This document shows positions 52,108 to 52,696 of a DNA stretch of 52,696 nucleotides, in pieces. Below the pieces are notes generated by a model. It saw only the letters and a program-made list of their open reading frames with translations, was not told the DNA's origin and ran no database searches. A program made the position numbers and the translations under genes. The stretch comes from a virus. Numbering within the stretch: the stretch's first letter is position 1; the number at the start of each line of letters is the position of its first letter. The stretch covers positions 1 to 52,696 of IMG/VR virus record IMGVR_UViG_3300042934_001015, one strand, 5' to 3'.

Positions 52108-52696
52108 ATGGCCTATATCGAAAAGCGTGGAAAAAATAGCTATCGATTATCTGTAGTCATTGGATATAAAGAAGATGGTTCGAAAATTTATCATAAGAAA
52201 ACAGTAAAAGCTAAAAATCCAACGGAGGCAAGGAAATTTCTCACTTTATTCGAGGCAGAAATACTAAATGGCCAATACATTAATGTTGAAGAAAAAATGA
52301 CCTTGCACAAATTTTTTGAAGACTGGAAAGAAAAATACGCAAAGGATACGTTAACACCGGATACTTTTCAAAACTATGTGAATATCTTAAAAAAACGGAT
52401 TTTACCAGTCTATGGACATATGAAGCTAACAGACATCAAAACGATACATATCGTAAATTTCGTAAATGATCTAAAGAAGAATGGTCGAAGACTCGATGGA
52501 AAAGATGGACCCCTTTCTGCCTCAACAATAACCAATTGTTATAGAGCGTTTAACAATGTACTAAATCGAGCAGCTGAGTGGAAATTAATTAAAGAAAATC
52601 CAGCAACACAAGTTCAAACACCAAAAATAAAGAGTAAGAAATCCGATGTTTACTCCAAAGAGGAAATCTCTGAATTAATGGCCCATTTGGAAGAAA
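52108..52696 (+). CDS. int: Tyrosine integrase, N-terminal half (cut by window end)
   Basis: Open from ATG 52108 (RBS GGAGG) to the last base, 196 codons plus one base. Residues 1-60 are the AP2-like arm-binding domain (YIEKRGKNSYRLSVVIGYKE, KKTVKAKNPTEARKFLTLFE). Residues 65-175 are the SAM-like core-binding domain (LHKFFEDWKEKYAKDTLTPD...NVLNRAAEWKLIKENPATQV), ending YSKEEISELMAHLEE just before the catalytic domain. The catalytic half of a matching protein begins at base 2 of the window. Confidence 0.93.
   Translation, partial: MAYIEKRGKNSYRLSVVIGYKEDGSKIYHKKTVKAKNPTEARKFLTLFEAEILNGQYINVEEKMTLHKFFEDWKEKYAKDTLTPDTFQNYVNILKKRILPVYGHMKLTDIKTIHIVNFVNDLKKNGRRLDGKDGPLSASTITNCYRAFNNVLNRAAEWKLIKENPATQVQTPKIKSKKSDVYSKEEISELMAHLEE

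Noticed and set aside
1-52696. CRISPR arrays, insertion sequences, rRNA
   Set aside because: No regularly spaced direct repeats, transposase motifs or rRNA sequence were seen on reading both strands; the only recombinases are the integrase and the tail-region enzyme.

Overview
The window looks like one almost complete temperate siphovirus genome from an endospore-forming, low-GC Gram-positive host (Bacillaceae). AT-rich coding, strong GGAGG ribosome binding sites, SPP1/PBSX-like head and tail proteins, an ImmR/ImmA-type lysogeny switch, Bacillus-type SOS boxes and a Spo0A-type DNA-binding domain point there. The 5' end holds the catalytic half of a tyrosine integrase and the 3' end holds the N-terminal half of what appears to be the same gene. 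Between the integrase stop and the next gene lies an intact attP carrying the 3' part of a tRNA-Arg(CCT) gene. The simplest reading is a circular (excised or circularly permuted) phage genome opened inside int, with a few codons missing at the junction.

Layout. 1-870: integrase C-terminus, attP with arm repeats, terminator. 870-3200 (minus): membrane protein, replication-relaxation protein and FtsK/HerA-type ATPase, reminiscent of conjugative or plasmid modules. 3450-4900: small regulators, including a divergent gene pair with two SOS boxes and a LexA-type DNA-binding domain lacking the protease. 5221-7413: a secreted papain-fold hydrolase (plus) convergent with the endolysin (minus); both carry the same type of cell-wall-binding repeats. 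7428-31411 (minus): late operon, read right to left: TerS, TerL, metallopeptidase, portal, minor head protein, scaffold, decoration protein, capsid, connectors, tail tube, gpG/gpGT with a -1 slippery site, tape measure, distal tail protein, spike, [acyltransferase, HTH and tyrosine recombinase], tail endopeptidase/beta-helix protein, small proteins, XhlA-like protein, holin, amidase. 31553-33520: a small hydrophobic peptide and a HicAB cassette with a third gene. 33552-49343 (minus): late sigma-like factor, early genes, PcfJ/PcfK, DUF1064 nuclease, MazG, DnaD-like initiator, MBL hydrolase, RecT-like protein, Rad50-like ATPase, small proteins, excisionase-like protein and Cro. 49496-52696 (plus): CI-like repressor, a membrane-anchored repeat protein, ImmA protease and integrase.

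The most unusual locus is 34870-36240. Inside the minus-strand early operon sits a plus-strand cassette: a c-di-GMP-I (GEMM-I) riboswitch ahead of a stand-alone CheY-like receiver. It converges on a gene for a Spo0A C-terminal DNA-binding domain with no receiver, so the two halves of a Spo0A-type regulator are encoded back to back as separate proteins. A Spo0A-box heptamer lies in the promoter of the receiver gene, and an extended 0A box lies upstream of the secreted hydrolase. I infer that this phage reads, and may rewire, the host motility/biofilm/sporulation decision.

Induction logic is also readable. The leftward lytic promoter has a GTTCC-N5-GGAAC operator in its spacer. The ImmA promoter has a LexA box in its spacer, as do both promoters of the 4252-4309 divergent region. 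DNA damage is therefore predicted to raise ImmA, destroy the repressor and derepress lytic genes.

Limits: all calls come from reading the sequence by eye. No homology search, folding program or structure prediction was run, and database novelty was not tested.
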